From Bremerella sp. JC817 (lineage in GTDB: Bacteria > Planctomycetota > Planctomycetia > Pirellulales > Pirellulaceae), in contig NZ_JBFEFG010000267.1 in the NCBI RefSeq assembly GCF_040718835.1, forward strand, positions 186,001 through 250,000: a stretch of 64,000 bases of DNA. Direction: 5' to 3'. The notes below the pieces were generated by a model that did not search any database, had not been told where the DNA came from, and was given only the letters and a program-made list of their open reading frames with translations. Numbering within the stretch: the first letter of the stretch is position 1; each line of letters begins with the position of its first letter. Below are positions 45,069 to 54,840 of this stretch, piece after piece. The translations under genes and the position numbers were made by a program.

Positions 45069-45258
45069 GCTTGTTACCGTTTTCCCTTCGATTCATGCTG
45101 TGAACTGCGATTTCTTCTAAGTGTTGGACCGTTTAACTTTCACGAAGGCAACCATTTCGGGGAGTAATTCGTGAAACCGGCGGCGAGCCCTTTCCCTCCC
45201 CCTGGGAAACCCGGTAAGTTGAAACGCGTATCATGGAACTATCACAGAAGACGCATTC

Positions 45259-46767
45259 ATGTTTTGGATTGACGACGCGATTCTCGATGGGGGAATCCTG
45301 CTATTTCTGGGGGTCATCACCAGCAAGATCTCTGCGCGTTACGGGGTACCGATGCTGGTTCTCTTCTTAGGACTGGGCATGCTGGCCGGTTCGGAAGGGT
45401 TCGGCGGAATCGAGTTTGAAGACTACGAACTCGCCCACGCGGTCGGCTCGCTTGCCTTGGCAATCATCCTCTTCGACGGTGGCCTGGAAACGACGGTTGA
45501 CTCGATTCGCTCCGCCTGGAAACCATCGCTCGTGCTGGCGACGCTGGGCGTTTTGATTACGTCGATCGTGACGGGGTTAGCCGCCAGCTGGATTTTGAAT
45601 ATCCCCATCCTGCATGGCATGCTGCTGGGAAGTATCGTCGGCTCGACCGATGCCGCGGCGGTCTTTTCGGTGCTCCGTTCTGGCGGATTTGCCTTACCGC
45701 AGAAGCTCGGTTCCACGTTGGAAATCGAAAGTGGCTCAAACGATCCGATGGCCATCTTCATGACGATTGGTTGCATCGAGATGCTAAAGCCCGGGGCCGA
45801 CGTCGGCTGGGGCGGGGGATTAATCTTGATGTTCTTCACCCAGATGATTGTGGGCGGCCTGGTTGGGATTGCGTTTGGCTACATTGCCGTCTGGCTCACC
45901 AATCGATTACATCTTGATACGGCCGGGCTCTATCCTTTGCTGGCGACAGGCATGGGACTTATCACCTTTGGTCTGGCATCGTACCTGGGGGGCAGCGGCT
46001 TTCTGGCGGTCTACGTGGCTGGAATCGTGATTGGAAACAGCAAGGTTGTTTTCAAACGTGGCACGCTACTCTTTCACAACGCGCTGGCCTGGCTGGCTCA
46101 GATCGCGTTGTTTATTGTGTTGGGGCTGCTTAGCTTCCCGAGCAGTTTGATTGCCGTCGGCTGGCAATCGATCGGCATTGCGATCGTGCTGATCTTGATC
46201 GCGCGACCGATCGCCGTGGCGGTGTGCATGGCTCCGTTTGGATTCCGCTGGAACGAAATGGCCCTGGCAAGCTGGGGCGGTTTGAAAGGAGCAGTCCCGA
46301 TCACGCTGGCAACCTTCCCACTGCTTTTCGACATCGACGAAGCTTCACTCGTCTTTAATGTTGTCTTTTTCGTGGTGGTGCTGTCCGCTCTGGTGCAGGG
46401 CTGGTCGTTGCCTTGGGCAGCAAAGAAGCTGGGACTCGATCAACCAATGCCACCCAGTGCACCGGTTCAACTTGAAATCAATTCGCTGCGGAATGTTGAA
46501 GGGGAGATCCTCGATTACACCATCGAAGAGACTTCGCCAGCCGCCGGCAAACTGGTCAGCCAATTAAATCTGCCAGACGGAATCACGATTGCCTTGATTG
46601 CCCGAAACGAGCAGTTCATCCCACCACGCGGCAAGACTCAAATACTTGCCGGTGACCATGTCATCGTCGTCGTTCGCACCGGGGCAGGGGAGGGAATCAA
46701 CGCCATCTTTTCCCCACCGCACGAAACTGAAACCGAACCGACAATTTCTCCCCCACCAGAAGCATGA
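45259..46767 (+). CDS. CPA1-type K+(Na+)/H+ antiporter, CvrA/NhaP2 family
   Basis: 502 aa, inner membrane. About 12 TMs with GLGMLAGSEGFGGIEF, FDGGLETT, the ion-binding GSTDAAAVFSVLR and LESGSNDPMA-like region, then GLKGAVPITLATFP. After the TM part a TrkA-C/RCK_C domain (about 410-490) shows EGEILDYTIEE and ILAGDHVIVVV, as in CvrA/YcgO, which expel K+ during osmotic or pH stress. It ends overlapping the aldo/keto reductase start (ATGA). Confidence 0.88.
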   Translation: MFWIDDAILDGGILLFLGVITSKISARYGVPMLVLFLGLGMLAGSEGFGGIEFEDYELAHAVGSLALAIILFDGGLETTVDSIRSAWKPSLVLATLGVLITSIVTGLAASWILNIPILHGMLLGSIVGSTDAAAVFSVLRSGGFALPQKLGSTLEIESGSNDPMAIFMTIGCIEMLKPGADVGWGGGLILMFFTQMIVGGLVGIAFGYIAVWLTNRLHLDTAGLYPLLATGMGLITFGLASYLGGSGFLAVYVAGIVIGNSKVVFKRGTLLFHNALAWLAQIALFIVLGLLSFPSSLIAVGWQSIGIAIVLILIARPIAVAVCMAPFGFRWNEMALASWGGLKGAVPITLATFPLLFDIDEASLVFNVVFFVVVLSALVQGWSLPWAAKKLGLDQPMPPSAPVQLEINSLRNVEGEILDYTIEETSPAAGKLVSQLNLPDGITIALIARNEQFIPPRGKTQILAGDHVIVVVRTGAGEGINAIFSPPHETETEPTISPPPEA

Positions 46768-47651
46768 TCTATCGAACTCTCGGCAAGACAGGTCTTTCGG
46801 TAACGCAACTCGGCTACGGCACCATGGGTTTGCGGGGGCCGAATACCTGGGGCGTGCGTGTCGTGGAAGATGACGCGGCGGAACGCTTCTTGAACCTGGT
46901 GCTCGACTCGGGAATCAACTTCCTCGATACGGCCCCAGACTATGGCGTGGCGGAAGAACGAATCGGTCGCGCTATCAGTTCGCGGCGAAGCGAATACTAC
47001 CTCGCGACCAAGTGCGGGTGTGCTTACATCCAACACGAAGATCACATCGAGATCCAACATGAATGGCGCCCCGATGTCGTTCAGCGGAACCTGGAAACGA
47101 GCCTGAAACGCATGCAGACCGACTATGTCGACTTACTGCAATTTCATGGTGGCGATGCCGAGTCTCTCCAGCAGGCCGGGCTCATCGATCAACTTCTCCG
47201 CTTTCGCGACGAGGGCCTCGTCCGACACATTGGCATTTCCACCAAACTAGACGATCTTCCCGACTTGCTGGCGCTGAACGTCTTCGAGACCTTTCAGGTA
47301 GCCTACTCGTGCCTGAACCCGGTTCACCACGATATGATCACGGAAGCCGCAGAAGCTGGTGCCGGGATCATCATACGTGGTGGCATCGCCCATGGTGGTC
47401 CTGATGCCGAGATTCAACGACCTGCCCTGAACGATGTCTGGACGGAAGCGAAGCTGGAAGAGCTTCTTACCGATGGCATGACGCGGGCCGAATTGATTTT
47501 GCGGTACACACTCTCGCATCCGCACTGTGACACCGCGATTGTCGGCACTTGTAACGAGGTGCATCTGCAAGAGAATGTCGCCGCCGCTGCGAAGGGAGCG
47601 TTGCCGGATGATCTGATTCAAGAGATTCGGCAGCGTGTGGCTGCTCTATGA
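46764..47651 (+). CDS. Aldo/keto reductase
   Basis: 295 aa, cytosolic NAD(P)H-dependent TIM barrel. It has MIYRTLGKTGLSVTQLGYGTMGLRG at the start, NFLDTAPDYGVAEERIGRAI with the catalytic Asp/Tyr, LATKCGCAY with the Lys, and QTDYVDLLQFHG with the His. TSHPHCDTAIVGT-like C-terminal strand binds the cofactor phosphate. Substrate unknown. Translationally coupled to the antiporter gene (4-bp ATGA overlap). Confidence 0.9.
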   Translation: MIYRTLGKTGLSVTQLGYGTMGLRGPNTWGVRVVEDDAAERFLNLVLDSGINFLDTAPDYGVAEERIGRAISSRRSEYYLATKCGCAYIQHEDHIEIQHEWRPDVVQRNLETSLKRMQTDYVDLLQFHGGDAESLQQAGLIDQLLRFRDEGLVRHIGISTKLDDLPDLLALNVFETFQVAYSCLNPVHHDMITEAAEAGAGIIIRGGIAHGGPDAEIQRPALNDVWTEAKLEELLTDGMTRAELILRYTLSHPHCDTAIVGTCNEVHLQENVAAAAKGALPDDLIQEIRQRVAAL

Positions 47652-47972
47652 TCCGTAGTGGATCGCCAGCCAGATGGTCTTCCCTTCCGTGGAAGTCGAT
47701 TCAACACGATGCTTTTGCCGAGCCGGGATATTAACAAAGTCACCCGACTTTAGGTGCCTGGGATCGGCTTCCCCTTCCAATCGCAGGACTGCCTCTCCTT
47801 CGACGAGCAGCACAAACTCGTGCTGCGGCTGATCGTACCAGAACCCTTCAGGCGAAGCATGCGAGGCTGAGACGATACGCTCAATCTTGACGTCGTCTGC
47901 CTGCGCAAGGGTTTCGAACAACTCTTCAGAAAGGCTCTCTGGAATTGAAGCGAGCAAATTGCCTGACGACAT
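47646..47972 (-). CDS. Small cupin-domain protein
   Basis: 108 aa, single cupin barrel. Motif 1: YDQPQHEFVLLVEGEAVLRLEGE; motif 2: LKSGDFVNIPARQKHRVEST. It keeps the metal-binding His and Glu of motif 1 and the His of motif 2. Small cupins like this bind metals in isomerases, dioxygenases or sensors; none can be chosen. Convergent with the aldo/keto reductase, 6-bp overlap. ATG at 47972. Confidence 0.85.
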   Translation of the reverse strand: MSSGNLLASIPESLSEELFETLAQADDVKIERIVSASHASPEGFWYDQPQHEFVLLVEGEAVLRLEGEADPRHLKSGDFVNIPARQKHRVESTSTEGKTIWLAIHYGS

Positions 47973-48065
47973 GACTTACCCTTGGCTTGCGAAGAACACA
48001 GCGTCATTCCTCGACACAAGCGTAACGGATAATGAGTCGCTAGTACAAGCCAACGCATGTTCGGC

Positions 48066-48914
48066 TTAAACGTACGAAGGGACCCGCATGTTGGGGCGAT
48101 AGAACGTTCCACGGCAATGATGCTGGGGAGTGAAGTTCGGGCCAACGTCGGCTAGAAATTCTTGAGCCCCAACAAACAGGTATCCATCGGGAATCATTGT
48201 CGCTGCCAACCGGTGAAATAGGTCGCGTCGCACTTCGCGGGTGAAGTAGATCGCCACGTTGCGGCAAAAGACCATGTCGTACCGTGCCGACATGCCGAAC
48301 GGTTCGAGCAGATTCTGACGCTGGAACGAGACCAACGAGCGAATCTCGTCCCGGATTCGCCAACCGTTTTCTTCCGGGGAAAAGTACTTCTGCAAGCGTT
48401 CCGGCGACATGCCACGTTCGATTTCGTGCTTGGCGTACCAACCACGACTCGCCTTCGCGACCACCTTGTCCGAGATATCTGTCCCCAGGATTTGTATATC
48501 CCAACGGTGAATGTCTGGAATTAACTCCGACAACGTAATTGCCAGGCTGTAAGGCTCTTGCCCGGTGCTACAAGCCGCCGACCAGATACGGAGCCGAGTT
48601 GGATACGCTGTTTTTTCTTTTGCGTCGATCAGTTCCGGCAACGCTTTGTGGCGCAGTGCCTCGAACATGTACTGATCGCGAAAGAAGAGCGTTTCGTTGG
48701 TCGTGATGGCGTCGACCACCTTGCGTTTCAAGCCAGAATCGGCACCCAGACGCACCTTGCGGACCAGGTCTTCGTAGCTGGTGCAGCCATGGTCTTCGAC
48801 AAGTTGCCCCAGTCGGCTTTCGATCAGGTACGACTTGCTGGAATCAAGACAGATCCCGCACAGGTCGTTTACCAGGTCGCACACCGCATCGATATCGCCC
48901 ATGCTTAACGGCAT
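48066..48914 (-). CDS. cheR: Chemotaxis receptor methyltransferase CheR
   Basis: SAM-dependent methylation of receptor glutamates. 282 aa. N-terminal helical domain (1-75), then TTNETLFFRD, the SAM site WSAACSTGQEPYSLA, GTDISDKVVAKA and DMVFCRNVAIYF; all complete. No TPR tail. Last gene of the chemosensory operon; the start overlaps the end of cheB by 10 bp. Its usual substrate, an MCP receptor, is not encoded in the window. Confidence 0.95.
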   Translation of the reverse strand: MPLSMGDIDAVCDLVNDLCGICLDSSKSYLIESRLGQLVEDHGCTSYEDLVRKVRLGADSGLKRKVVDAITTNETLFFRDQYMFEALRHKALPELIDAKEKTAYPTRLRIWSAACSTGQEPYSLAITLSELIPDIHRWDIQILGTDISDKVVAKASRGWYAKHEIERGMSPERLQKYFSPEENGWRIRDEIRSLVSFQRQNLLEPFGMSARYDMVFCRNVAIYFTREVRRDLFHRLAATMIPDGYLFVGAQEFLADVGPNFTPQHHCRGTFYRPNMRVPSYV

Positions 48915-49984
48915 CGCGTGACTCCTCTCACACCGGCAGTTTGAATGATCTCGTGCAGTTGGTCCAACGGGACAACCTTATCCGCCAGTCCGGCGGCAAT
49001 CACCTGACGTGGCATTCCAAAAACAACACAACTTTTCTCTTCCTGAGCAACAACCATGCATCCATTCCGCTTCATCAATCGAGCCCCCATCGTTCCGTCG
49101 TCTCCCATGCCGGTCATCACCATGGCCATGGCTTCGCCTCCATAAACGTGAGCGATCGAGCGGAACAAATAATCGACCGACGGCTTGCAGCTTCGTTCAG
49201 CTGGATCGTCGGTGATCTGAATCTTCTTTTGGCCGTCCTGAACAACCACTTTCATCTGCTTGCCACCCGGGGCAAGGTAAGCGTTGCCCGGCTGAACCAC
49301 CTGACCATCGGTCGCTTCATGTACAGAGATATTCGAGGCACGATCCAGATCGTTCGCCAGCGACTTAGTAAACATCGGAGGCATGTGCTGCACAATCAGC
49401 AGCGGAACTGGCAGATTCGCGGGAAGCTTCGGCAGCAATTGCGAAAGTGCCGCCGGTCCTCCGGTGGAAACACCAATTCCCACGACCTTCGCTTTGGAAG
49501 GATCGATTACCTTCGGAGCTTCCGAGCTGGAAAGGATTGGAGGAGCCGCTTCAACCCGGTTCGTCTCCGGAAAGGCTTGTTTGTGGCGACGTTCCTGCAG
49601 CACCTTCACTTTGGGGAGCAGGTCGTTGCGAAGCTGGTTGCAACTATCTTCCAGCTTCGAGTGATTCGGCTTGAGCACAAAATCGAAAGCGCCCAGGCGA
49701 AGGGCCTGGGTGGTCGCGAGCGCGCCGTGATCGGTCATGGCGCTCAGCATGATCACATCAGGCTTCACCGGACGCATGTGCAGCTGACGGAGCACTTCGA
49801 TCCCGTTGAGGATCGGCATCTCGACATCCAGCGTTACCAGGTCTGGCTGAAACTGTTCGATCTTTTCGAGCGCATGTTGGCCGTCCGATGCGACACCGAC
49901 GACTTCCACACCAGGACATTCAGCCAGCGTGTCTCGGACTACTTTCCGAAACAAGGTTGAATCGTCCACAATCAAAACACGCAT
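48905..49984 (-). CDS. cheB: Chemotaxis response regulator methylesterase CheB
   Basis: Demethylates or deamidates receptors when phosphorylated by CheA. From ATG 49984 it has 359 aa: REC domain (1-120, Asp53 in TLDVEMP, with D7/D8 and the Lys in LKPNHSKLE), a linker (about 125-170), and the esterase domain with GVSTGGPAAL (Ser), VQHMPPMFT (His) and GMGDDGTMGA (Asp). Complete. The frame upstream to 50119 is not homologous. 10-bp overlap with cheR. Confidence 0.95.
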   Translation of the reverse strand: MRVLIVDDSTLFRKVVRDTLAECPGVEVVGVASDGQHALEKIEQFQPDLVTLDVEMPILNGIEVLRQLHMRPVKPDVIMLSAMTDHGALATTQALRLGAFDFVLKPNHSKLEDSCNQLRNDLLPKVKVLQERRHKQAFPETNRVEAAPPILSSSEAPKVIDPSKAKVVGIGVSTGGPAALSQLLPKLPANLPVPLLIVQHMPPMFTKSLANDLDRASNISVHEATDGQVVQPGNAYLAPGGKQMKVVVQDGQKKIQITDDPAERSCKPSVDYLFRSIAHVYGGEAMAMVMTGMGDDGTMGARLMKRNGCMVVAQEEKSCVVFGMPRQVIAAGLADKVVPLDQLHEIIQTAGVRGVTRCR

Positions 49985-50299
49985 CGCTTCCGCTTCCTTT
50001 ACATCTCCAGCGTCCAACTCAACAGGATGTAATCCAAGCGGTTGGGGTCTCTTGTTGCAGTACGATTCCGTTCGCCAGTGACTGTGCGACCTTGCAGGAC
50101 GTTGGCTTCGCGCTTCCAATTATGCGACGAAGTGGTACAAGCATCGAAGCAGGCCGGACCTGCCGTTCGCCCCCTTTCCAAGAGTACCGAACGACTGACA
50201 ATTTGTTGTCACTTCTCGCACCATCTCAAATATACGGCGCGATCTTTCGGGTACAGGCTTCCACAGCAAACATTGCGCCGATGGAGCGACTCCCGAAAT
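49985..50299. other. Gap between cheW and cheB
   Basis: 315 bases inside an otherwise tight operon. No ORF with codon structure, no terminator-like hairpin and no clear promoter seen. It may hold a lost or very small gene or a secondary start site. Confidence 0.4.
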
Positions 50300-50755
50300 C
50301 TATTCGACCGACAGCACTTCGTCGACGTCCAGGATCACGACGATATCGCTATCCGTGCGGTAAACCCCTTTGAAATAACGCCCATCTGCGCCCGAGATGT
50401 TCGCAGGGGGAGGCGTAATTCCGTCGGTGGTAATCGAAATGATGTCAGCGATCCGGTCGACCCACAGCCCAATCGATTCATCGCCAGAGCGAACGATCAA
50501 GTTGCGGCTTTGAGGAGTCACTTCGGCAGCCCCTAGACCAAGGATCCGCCGAAGATCGATCACGGTCGCGACGTCACCCCGCAGGTTGATTACACCGCGG
50601 ACGTGAGGTGGAGCATGAGGAACCTCGGTCAGGTCAAGGTTCCGGTTGATCTCTTGCACGAAGCCAATCGGCAACGAGAGCAACAAGTCCCCGACGTAAA
50701 ACGTTGCCAGTTGCAGATCGGCTGGAGCCGACTTCTTCAGAGTCGCAGAACTCAT
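50300..50755 (-). CDS. cheW: Chemotaxis coupling protein CheW
   Basis: 151 aa; bridges receptors and CheA. A single CheW SH3-like domain: QLATFYVGDLLLSLPIGFVQEI, PPHVRGVINLRGDVATVIDLR, SIGLWVDRIADII and the ending DIVVILDVDEVL. The first codons overlap the cheA stop by 4 bp (ATGA), so the two are translationally coupled. Confidence 0.94.
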   Translation of the reverse strand: MSSATLKKSAPADLQLATFYVGDLLLSLPIGFVQEINRNLDLTEVPHAPPHVRGVINLRGDVATVIDLRRILGLGAAEVTPQSRNLIVRSGDESIGLWVDRIADIISITTDGITPPPANISGADGRYFKGVYRTDSDIVVILDVDEVLSVE

Positions 50756-53469
50756 GACAAAATTCCTTCCGGCTTAGCATTCTTTGCGGAGACACTCTTG
50801 CGAACGTTCTGTTTTGGAGCCAACAAGCGCCAAACAGCCGACAAGACTTTCTCGCGATCCATTTTGATTTGGTAATCGTCAACGCCAGCTTCAGCACCAC
50901 GATGCTGATCCTCGTCGCTGGCCAGCGAGGTCAACGCGATGACTGGCAACTTCGACAGTTCTGGGTCGGTCTTAATCCGGGTCGTCAACTCGAAGCCGTT
51001 CATTCGCGGCATTTCGATATCGGTGATCACGAGGTCAATTCCGTGCCCATCGTGATTCAGCGTTTCCCAGCCGTACTGGCCATCTTCGCATTCCACGACG
51101 GTGAAGCCTTCGCTTATGAGATACTCACGAGCTTGCTTGCGGAAGAACGACGAGTCTTCCACCAGCAGAATGTTGTAGACCCGCTCTTCATCGACCGGAG
51201 CCGTTGGTTTGTCCTCGAACCATTTCGGATGTGCCGTAAAGGTCAATTCGTAAAGGTCGATCATGCGGATCGTCTTATCGTCGAGCACGATCGATCCAGC
51301 CACGCCTGGTTCCCGGAAAGTGGTTCCATCGATCTCGGCAGTAACTTCGCGGATATCGTTCAAATCTGCGGCAATCAAACCAACTTCGCGGCCGTGGATC
51401 TGGAACACCACCACGTGAACGTTGGCCAGATCAGGTCGTGCCTGGGCCTTGATATAGCGATCGATCGACAGCAGCGGCAACGAAGTGCCACGGTACTGCA
51501 GCAGTTCCTGACCACCAACGGTATCAATCTGATCGATACGAATTCGTTCGATTCGCGAGATCAGGCTCATCGGGACCGCGAACATCTCTTGCGGTGCGTT
51601 GGTGAACAACAGCAGCGATTGACGTTCGGCAGCACCGGCAACCTCGGCAAGGTGGACATCTTCCATATCTTCTTGTTCGTGGGTTCGCAGATCCGTCTTT
51701 GCCGCGATGCCAGAGACATCGAGAATCGGTGCCACGTGACCATCGCCTAGAATCGTTGCTCCTGCCAGGCAGACACACGACTTCAAATGACGTCCCAGCG
51801 GCTTGACGACGATTTCTTCCGAGTCGTCAATTTCATCGACGACCAGTCCGTACCGGAACTGACCACTTTCGACGACAACGATCTGTCGTGGACGATCTTT
51901 GCGATCCAATCCTTCCTCGGAATCGGCGAAGTTCAAAGCCCGATCGAGTTCGACCAGTGGCAGCAGCGTTCCTCGCAGACGAAGAACGTGAGCTCCCTTC
52001 ACCTTGCTGATTCGCTGGGCAGACTCGCTGCTGCGAACACGAACCAGTTCGACGATGTTGACCTGTGGAATCGCAAAGCGACGACCACAAGATCGGATCA
52101 GCATCGAAGGGATAATTGCCAGGGTTAGTGGCAACGTGATCTGAACTGTTGTTCCCTTGCCAAGCACCGACTCGATGTCGACCGAGCCACCAATCTTTTC
52201 GATGTTGGTTCGGACCACGTCCATTCCCACACCACGACCACTGACGTCACTGATCTTTTCAGCAGTCGAGAAGCCAGGATGAAAGATCAACCAGACTGCG
52301 TCGCGGTCCGACATTTGGGAAGCGCGATCTTTGGTGATGATTCCCCGTTCAACGGCCTTGTCTTTCAGACGACGGGTGTCGATACCACCACCATCGTCAC
52401 AGATATCAATCCGGACTTTACCCGCCTGATGATAAGCACGGAGGGTAATTGTTCCGGTCGGATCTTTCTTGTTTTGAGCCCGTTTGTCAGGCATTTCGAC
52501 ACCATGATCGACCGAGTTGCGAACCATGTGGGTCAGCGGGTCTCCGATCGCTTCGATGATGGTCTTGTCGACTTCGACTTCGCCACCTTCCATGACCACG
52601 TTGCACTGTTTGCCCAGCTTGGCCGACAGATCTCGCACGACACGGGGGAACTTGTTGAAGACGTTGCCGATCGGCTGCATGCGGGTCTGCATGATGGCTT
52701 CTTGCAGTTCGCTGGTCACCTGATCGAGACGGGCCGCGACCGCTTGCATGCTGTTGCCATCGGTATTGTTGACGGTCTGCAGAAGCTGGTTACGTCCAAG
52801 CACCAGTTCACCGGCCAGGTTCATCAGACGATCGAGGACACCCACCTGAACGCGAATGCTCGACTCGACCTGCGGTGTCGAAGCGTTGCGACCGGCAGTT
52901 GGCTGGTCGGCAGAAGCGGCCTTCTTCGAGGTGGCAGGTTTCTTCACGACTGGCTCTTCGTCAATCGGTTCCGGTGTGATCTCTTCGCGCATTTCCACTG
53001 GCTCCGGAGTTTCTTCGACCGGAGCATCTTCCACCTGCTCAACAACCGGTGCGACAGGTTCTTCCTCTTGGACAGCCTCGTCCGAGGACTCGTAAATTTC
53101 GTTCAGCAATTCGACATGGTGCGTAACATCAGAGTCATTCGACGCTTCGATGTCGTTGATCAACCCCGACAGAGCATCGGCCGCTTTTAGCATGACATCG
53201 ACGATGCGCGAGTTGGGAGCAAGCTCTTTGGTCCGCATCTTACCGAGTACGTTTTCCAGGGCATGTGCTAGTTCGTTGATACGAATTAACCCCATGAACC
53301 CTGCCGCCCCTTTAATCGAATGGATCGCTCGGAAGACCTTATTTACCAGGTCGACGTCGATATCTGCGCCATTGGATTCAATTTCAAGGAGTTGCCCTTC
53401 AACGTCGGCAAGGTGCTCTCGCGACTCGGTAACAAACTCGGCTAGGAGTGCTGGATCATCGAACGACAT
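50752..53469 (-). CDS. cheA: Hybrid chemotaxis histidine kinase CheA with two CheW-like domains and a receiver
   Basis: 905 aa from ATG 53469. Order: Hpt/P1 (1-105, His50 in RAIHSIKGAAG), Pro/Glu-rich linker (130-200, replacing P2), P3 dimerisation (about 205-265), HATPase (about 300-450; N-box LTHMVRNSVDHG, DDGGGID, GRGVGMDVV), CheW-like domain 1 (about 455-590), CheW-like domain 2 (about 615-745), and a C-terminal receiver (765-900, Asp817 in VITDIEMP). The receiver could accept phosphate in place of a stand-alone CheY, which is absent here, or act as a phosphate sink. All catalytic residues are present. Confidence 0.95.
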   Translation of the reverse strand: MSFDDPALLAEFVTESREHLADVEGQLLEIESNGADIDVDLVNKVFRAIHSIKGAAGFMGLIRINELAHALENVLGKMRTKELAPNSRIVDVMLKAADALSGLINDIEASNDSDVTHHVELLNEIYESSDEAVQEEEPVAPVVEQVEDAPVEETPEPVEMREEITPEPIDEEPVVKKPATSKKAASADQPTAGRNASTPQVESSIRVQVGVLDRLMNLAGELVLGRNQLLQTVNNTDGNSMQAVAARLDQVTSELQEAIMQTRMQPIGNVFNKFPRVVRDLSAKLGKQCNVVMEGGEVEVDKTIIEAIGDPLTHMVRNSVDHGVEMPDKRAQNKKDPTGTITLRAYHQAGKVRIDICDDGGGIDTRRLKDKAVERGIITKDRASQMSDRDAVWLIFHPGFSTAEKISDVSGRGVGMDVVRTNIEKIGGSVDIESVLGKGTTVQITLPLTLAIIPSMLIRSCGRRFAIPQVNIVELVRVRSSESAQRISKVKGAHVLRLRGTLLPLVELDRALNFADSEEGLDRKDRPRQIVVVESGQFRYGLVVDEIDDSEEIVVKPLGRHLKSCVCLAGATILGDGHVAPILDVSGIAAKTDLRTHEQEDMEDVHLAEVAGAAERQSLLLFTNAPQEMFAVPMSLISRIERIRIDQIDTVGGQELLQYRGTSLPLLSIDRYIKAQARPDLANVHVVVFQIHGREVGLIAADLNDIREVTAEIDGTTFREPGVAGSIVLDDKTIRMIDLYELTFTAHPKWFEDKPTAPVDEERVYNILLVEDSSFFRKQAREYLISEGFTVVECEDGQYGWETLNHDGHGIDLVITDIEMPRMNGFELTTRIKTDPELSKLPVIALTSLASDEDQHRGAEAGVDDYQIKMDREKVLSAVWRLLAPKQNVRKSVSAKNAKPEGILS

Positions 53470-53660
53470 ATTGACGTCTCTCCCACGGTCGGTAATTGGT
53501 TTGCATAGATTTAGGTTGCAGCGTCGGGAAAGAGAGAACCAACCATCCGTCGGAGCCGTGAAATACGGCTTAGCGCAATGCGACACTTCCGATTGCGCCG
53601 ATTACAAGCAAAGTACGAGTCGCATTTGAAAGGGGCCAAAGAGCAGCCCCAGTTGTAGAC

Positions 53661-54098
53661 CTACGAGATCAATTCGTAATTTGCAAAGGCGGCTTCGATT
53701 GCTTCGATCTCGAGAAAGGCCACATTATGGGCAGGGTTCGCGCCTTCGGCCATTCCGACACGGAACGCTCTCATCTCGCGTTGATACGCCTGCGGAGAGA
53801 TAGCTCCTAGCTCGACCAGCACCTCGCCAAGTGGGGTAGTTCGCTCCAGCTGAATGGCAAGTAGGTCGCGAACATCGTCACTGGTCAGCACCCCAAGTTC
53901 AACGGCAACTTGTCCAAACGACTTGTTCGCCGTGCTTTGCATACTGAGGGTTTTAAACAGATCTCGCATCGAGAGCCTTCGCGTTTCAATCGCTAAGGCG
54001 CCAATCTGGGGACGCGTTTGCAATTGGTGCGAGACTGCCTGGATGAATTGCGGACCGGAGATTCTTTCTTGCCGAAGGAGATAGAGTCCGAAGTGCAT
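53661..54098 (-). CDS. MshEN/GspE-N-like protein heading the che operon
   Basis: 145 aa, cytosolic. It contains a repeat typical of the T2SS/T4P ATPase N-terminal domain (MshEN): LGQVAVELGVLTS-like FGQVAVELGVLTSDDVRDLLAIQ and PLGEVLVELGAISPQAYQREM. Such domains can bind c-di-GMP or mediate protein contacts, but here the ATPase part is absent. The ATG at 54098 and the 191-bp gap to cheA, same strand, suggest it is the first gene of the chemosensory operon. Assignment by motif only. Confidence 0.6.
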   Translation of the reverse strand: MHFGLYLLRQERISGPQFIQAVSHQLQTRPQIGALAIETRRLSMRDLFKTLSMQSTANKSFGQVAVELGVLTSDDVRDLLAIQLERTTPLGEVLVELGAISPQAYQREMRAFRVGMAEGANPAHNVAFLEIEAIEAAFANYELIS

Positions 54099-54360
54099 GA
54101 CGAGTAGGTCCTTGATGAGATTGAATCACCGCCGACAATAAAGCAGTGTCAAGTTGTGGGCCCATTACTACCCTGGGGTCTCCGATTGCCCCGGCAACTG
54201 GAACATCAGCAAATCCAGGGAATAGGCTGGCATCCCCCATTGTTTGTATTCGCTGGTAACGATCGAAACGGTCCTGCCGCCAAGTGCCTCGATTTGCGAT
54301 GTCCGAAACGCGCAACAGACTTGGTTCGGTAGCGCCGATTATTTCTCTGCTGAGATCTGG

Positions 54361-54840
54361 ATGGACGAAGAAGTCAACGCATATCACGAAGCAGGTCACG
54401 CCTTGATGGCTCTGATGGTGGGAGCTCGGGTTCGCTACGTGACTCTGGAACCGGAATGGGACGATGGCCCTGATCGCTTTGCAGAAATTCGAGTCGAATG
54501 GCCACTCGATCGATTTACCCGCAAACAACTGTACGAAAAGATGGTTCTCGTCGCGTTGGCAGGTCCCGTCGCTGAAATGATCCACAGCGAAGAGCCCTTA
54601 CATCCTGGGTTCGTGGCAGAATGGGCTGGCGATTGGGAAGCGGCCTGGATCGCGACTGGCAACTTTCTAAACTCCGATCAGAAGCGTGTTGCCTATCTCG
54701 AATCGACAACACGCACCATCTACGACCTCCTTGGTCAGGATCACCACTGGGCAGCCTTGGCGGCGATTGTCGACAACCTGATCGCCCATGAAACGCTCGA
54801 CGGCGAAGTCGTCGAAGAGATCGTCCAAGCCTGGCTCTAA
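54361..54840 (+). CDS. Stand-alone M41 (FtsH-type) zinc peptidase domain
   Basis: 159 aa. NAYHEAGHALMALMVGARVRYVTLEP carries HExxH exactly as in FtsH, and GDWEAAWIATGNFL lies where the third-ligand Asp (in FtsH, ...D-x-A-T) is expected, followed by a helical end. The AAA ATPase and TM parts of FtsH are missing and no split partner is adjacent. The frame opens further upstream at 54244, but the ATG at 54361 begins the conserved domain. Substrate and activation unknown. It might depend on another ATPase or act on unfolded peptides. Confidence 0.7.
   Translation: MDEEVNAYHEAGHALMALMVGARVRYVTLEPEWDDGPDRFAEIRVEWPLDRFTRKQLYEKMVLVALAGPVAEMIHSEEPLHPGFVAEWAGDWEAAWIATGNFLNSDQKRVAYLESTTRTIYDLLGQDHHWAALAAIVDNLIAHETLDGEVVEEIVQAWL

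Noticed and set aside
52279..53190. 303-codon open frame antisense to cheA
   Set aside because: Reverse-complement artefact of a codon-biased gene; Asp/His/Arg-rich nonsense composition.
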